From Caulobacteraceae bacterium (lineage in GTDB: Bacteria; Pseudomonadota; Alphaproteobacteria; Caulobacterales; Caulobacteraceae), in contig CANJYY010000009.1 of NCBI GenBank assembly GCA_947479185.1, positions 1-18,394 on the forward strand: 18,394 bases of DNA. The letters run 5' to 3'. This document shows positions 14,419 to 18,394 of this stretch, piece by piece. The translations under genes were made by a program, and so were the position numbers. The stretch's first letter is position 1. The number at the start of each line of letters is the position of its first letter. Under the pieces are notes generated by a model. It ran no database searches, was not told the DNA's origin, and saw only the letters and a list, made by a program, of their open reading frames with translations.

Positions 14419-14720
14419 GTGCAGGGCTTGGTGCCGCAGGAGGCGAGGCCGGTGCGCTGCGCCGTCTCCAGATCGCGACGGTCCGCTTCCGCACGCGCGG
14501 TCCACTCGGCGCGGGTCATGCAGACGCGGCTGGGCACGCGCGTGCCGATGACCGGCGCGGTCTTGCAGACGCGGGCATTGGGATCGCGCTTGTCCGCCGG
14601 CGCGGCGACGGGGGCGGGGACCGCCTCGGGCGCCGACGCCGGCATGGTGACTTCGGCGGCGGTGGCGGCGACGCTCATGGCGGCGAAAAGAGCGGCAGTC
14701 GTAAGCAGAAGAACCTTCAC
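14415..14720 (-). CDS. Small exported cysteine-containing protein of unknown function
   Basis: A 101-residue product with a clear signal peptide (KVLLLTTAALFAAMSVAATA, likely cleavage after residue 22). An Ala/Pro-rich linker (about 23-43) and a small domain follow. The domain contains RVCKTAPVIGTRVPSRVC (50-67) and TRAEWTARAEADRRD (69-83). Cys52 and Cys67 plus Cys95 and Cys100 could form two disulfides in the periplasm. A CxxxxxxGTRxxxxxxC...AEW pattern resembles small hypothetical proteins I recall from sphingomonads and caulobacters, but no function is known to me. The start is GTG at 14720, chosen because GGAGGG lies 6-7 nt upstream and the signal peptide begins there. An upstream ATG at 14789 would place 23 extra residues before it. 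It is coupled to the GST gene by ATGA. Confidence 0.8.
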   Translation of the reverse strand: MKVLLLTTAALFAAMSVAATAAEVTMPASAPEAVPAPVAAPADKRDPNARVCKTAPVIGTRVPSRVCMTRAEWTARAEADRRDLETAQRTGLASCGTKPCT

Positions 14721-14943
14721 AGGGACCCTCCGGAGAATGGAACAAGGAATGGGAGCACGGCCCCAGACCACAAGCCCCAAGAAGAGCATGGCGGGCCTCC
14801 GATGTCACCAGCGCAACGGCCGGGCGGGGGCGTCTGGTCGCCATTCTGTGCAACCCTGAGGCGCCAATGCCTCGCTTGCCTCGGCGCGTCGGGAATGCTC
14901 CCTTGGGGCGCGGCGCCGGGCCGGCGCGACGGAGGGGTAGACC
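14721..14943. other. Divergent spacer, no gene seen
   Basis: This 223-nt gap, the longest in the window, separates the minus-strand exported-protein gene from array member 4. It must hold promoters for both, but no convincing -35/-10 pair was found by eye. A palindrome GCGCCGG-G-CCGGCGC (14913-14927) lies 3 nt before the GGAGGGG ribosome site of array member 4 and could hide that site in a hairpin. Short open frames inside the gap have no recognisable product. Confidence 0.6.
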
Positions 14944-15837
14944 ATGTTTTCGGCGACGGATGCGGCTTTCAGCGGGTTCCGCGAAGGTCGCGAGAATTTC
15001 AGGACTCTGCTGGCCTGGATCCCGATCCTCGGGGTGCTTTCCGCCGCCATGGTCGTGTTGATGATCGTGTTCGCCGGTCCCGGCCTGATGGCGATGCAGC
15101 AGCAGCAGCCGGCGACCGGCTCTGACCCCAAGGCCGCGCTGGAGGCGCTGAAGCCGGTCGGGGCGCTGTATGCGGTGATCATCCCCTACTGCCTGCTGTT
15201 CTACGGCGTCCTCTACGCGGCCGTGAACCGGATGATGCTGCGCCCGTCCGATCGCAGGCTGGCCTGGATCGCCTTCGGGGCCGATGAACTGCGGCAGATC
15301 GCGGTGATGATCCTGCTCGGGCTGCTGTATTTCGTGGTCTATCTGGTCGGGGCCATCGCCGTGGGCATCCTCGCGGCCGCAACCGCCGCCGCCGCGGGAA
15401 CCGGTGTGGCGATCCTGGTCGGCGTGATCGCGGGCTGCGCCCTGCTGGCTCTGCTGGTGACCCTGGCGGTGCGACTGTCCCTGTCCAGCGCGCAAACCTT
15501 CGCCACCGGCCGTATCAACCTCTTCGGGTCGTGGGCGCTGACCCGGGGGCACTTCTGGCCGATGCTCGGCGCCTACCTGCTGGCCGCCATCCTGGCGGTC
15601 ATCGCCTACATCGCGGTCTATGCGATCCTGTTGCTGGTGGTCATCACCGTCGGCGGAGGCTTCGCCGCGGCTGGCGGCGTCTTCGCGCCGGACATGACCT
15701 CGTTGCAGACCTATTTCACGCCGATGACGCTGCTCTACCAGCTTCTGGCGATGATCCCGGCGCCGTTCCTGTTGCTGATCATGGTCTGCCCGGCGCCGTC
15801 GATCTATCGCAGCCTGACCGCAGGCAGCGCCGCCTGA
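14944..15837 (+). CDS. Polytopic membrane protein, array member 4
   Basis: A 297-residue membrane protein. Hydrophobic segments lie at about 22-50, 73-94, 118-150, 153-178, 205-245 and 262-283. The N-terminus is TDAAFSGFREGRENFRTLLAW. A short Gln run (MQQQQP, 51-56) and a charged stretch sit in the first external loop. The central loop VNRMMLRPSDRRLAWIAFGADELR (94-117) is the clearest match to members 1 and 3. The signature is TFATGRINLFGSWALTRG (185-202), followed by HFWPML. The end is CPAPSIYRSL. A good GGAGGGG ribosome site precedes the ATG. It stands alone after the inserted minus-strand pair and ends in a long hairpin shared with uvrA. The function is unknown. Confidence 0.85.
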   Translation: MFSATDAAFSGFREGRENFRTLLAWIPILGVLSAAMVVLMIVFAGPGLMAMQQQQPATGSDPKAALEALKPVGALYAVIIPYCLLFYGVLYAAVNRMMLRPSDRRLAWIAFGADELRQIAVMILLGLLYFVVYLVGAIAVGILAAATAAAAGTGVAILVGVIAGCALLALLVTLAVRLSLSSAQTFATGRINLFGSWALTRGHFWPMLGAYLLAAILAVIAYIAVYAILLLVVITVGGGFAAAGGVFAPDMTSLQTYFTPMTLLYQLLAMIPAPFLLLIMVCPAPSIYRSLTAGSAA

Positions 15838-15859
15838 CCTCGGCGCCGCAAGCGGGCGC

Positions 15860-18394
<2,535 letters not shown>

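Noticed and set aside
15111..15116. CAG repeat in array member 4 (run of Gln) as a microsatellite
   Set aside because: Only four CAG units are present (starting near 15098), inside coding sequence, which is too short to mean more than a Gln-rich loop.

Overview
This is a GC-rich stretch from an alphaproteobacterium, most likely of the Caulobacteraceae (Caulobacter, Phenylobacterium or Brevundimonas). The placement rests on gene order (yajC-secD-secF followed by a Mth938-like gene), on TrmFO, on the alphaproteobacterial style of UvrA (CPVSGF and GVSGGGKST variants), and on an intergenic hairpin cluster like those I recall from caulobacters. It is inference, because no database search was possible. 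The region looks chromosomal and mostly housekeeping. I see no transposase, phage gene, CRISPR array, tRNA or rRNA.

Layout. Positions 1-68 hold the tail of an unidentified gene. A cluster of GC-rich hairpins (81-188) fills the tail-to-tail gap to a minus-strand pair: a DUF815-type AAA+ ATPase (1298-459) followed 18 nt later by a 79-residue membrane protein (440-201). Divergent from these is a Sec operon, yajC-secD-secF plus a Mth938/NDUFAF3-like gene (1415-4700). Next come a 203-residue membrane protein that matches only the membrane domain of the PuuD urate hydroxylase family (4780-5391), a terminator-like hairpin, a short squalene/phytoene-synthase-like (NDUFAF6-like) gene (5457-6104), and a beta-lactamase-fold serine hydrolase (6201-7334). 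That hydrolase converges, across a strong bidirectional terminator, on an exported S9 peptidase (9484-7412). Upstream of the peptidase lies trmFO (10977-9580).

The most unusual part is 11085-15837. It holds four plus-strand genes for polytopic membrane proteins that appear to be divergent paralogues. All share an N-terminal helix resembling AFxGFxxxR, a central loop with a recurring basic/acidic pattern, a TFAxxxFRLxxSWxLTRG-type motif after the middle helices, and a YRxL-type C-terminus. The second and third overlap by ATGA. Between the third and fourth sits a minus-strand pair: a small exported cysteine-containing protein translationally coupled to a glutathione S-transferase-like protein. 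The GST stop codon and the stop codon of the third paralogue share one CTAG palindrome.

The window closes with uvrA on the minus strand (15860 to beyond the right edge). Its N-terminal roughly 115 residues lie outside. Its last codons form one arm of a 15-bp hairpin shared with the end of the fourth paralogue.

Functionally, the left half combines protein translocation (YajC-SecDF) with two genes whose mitochondrial relatives are complex I assembly factors, NDUFAF3 and NDUFAF6. The right half is tRNA modification, peptide hydrolysis, DNA repair, and a membrane-protein family of unknown role. No gap between genes exceeds 300 bases. The longest is 14721-14943, a divergent spacer with no convincing gene.
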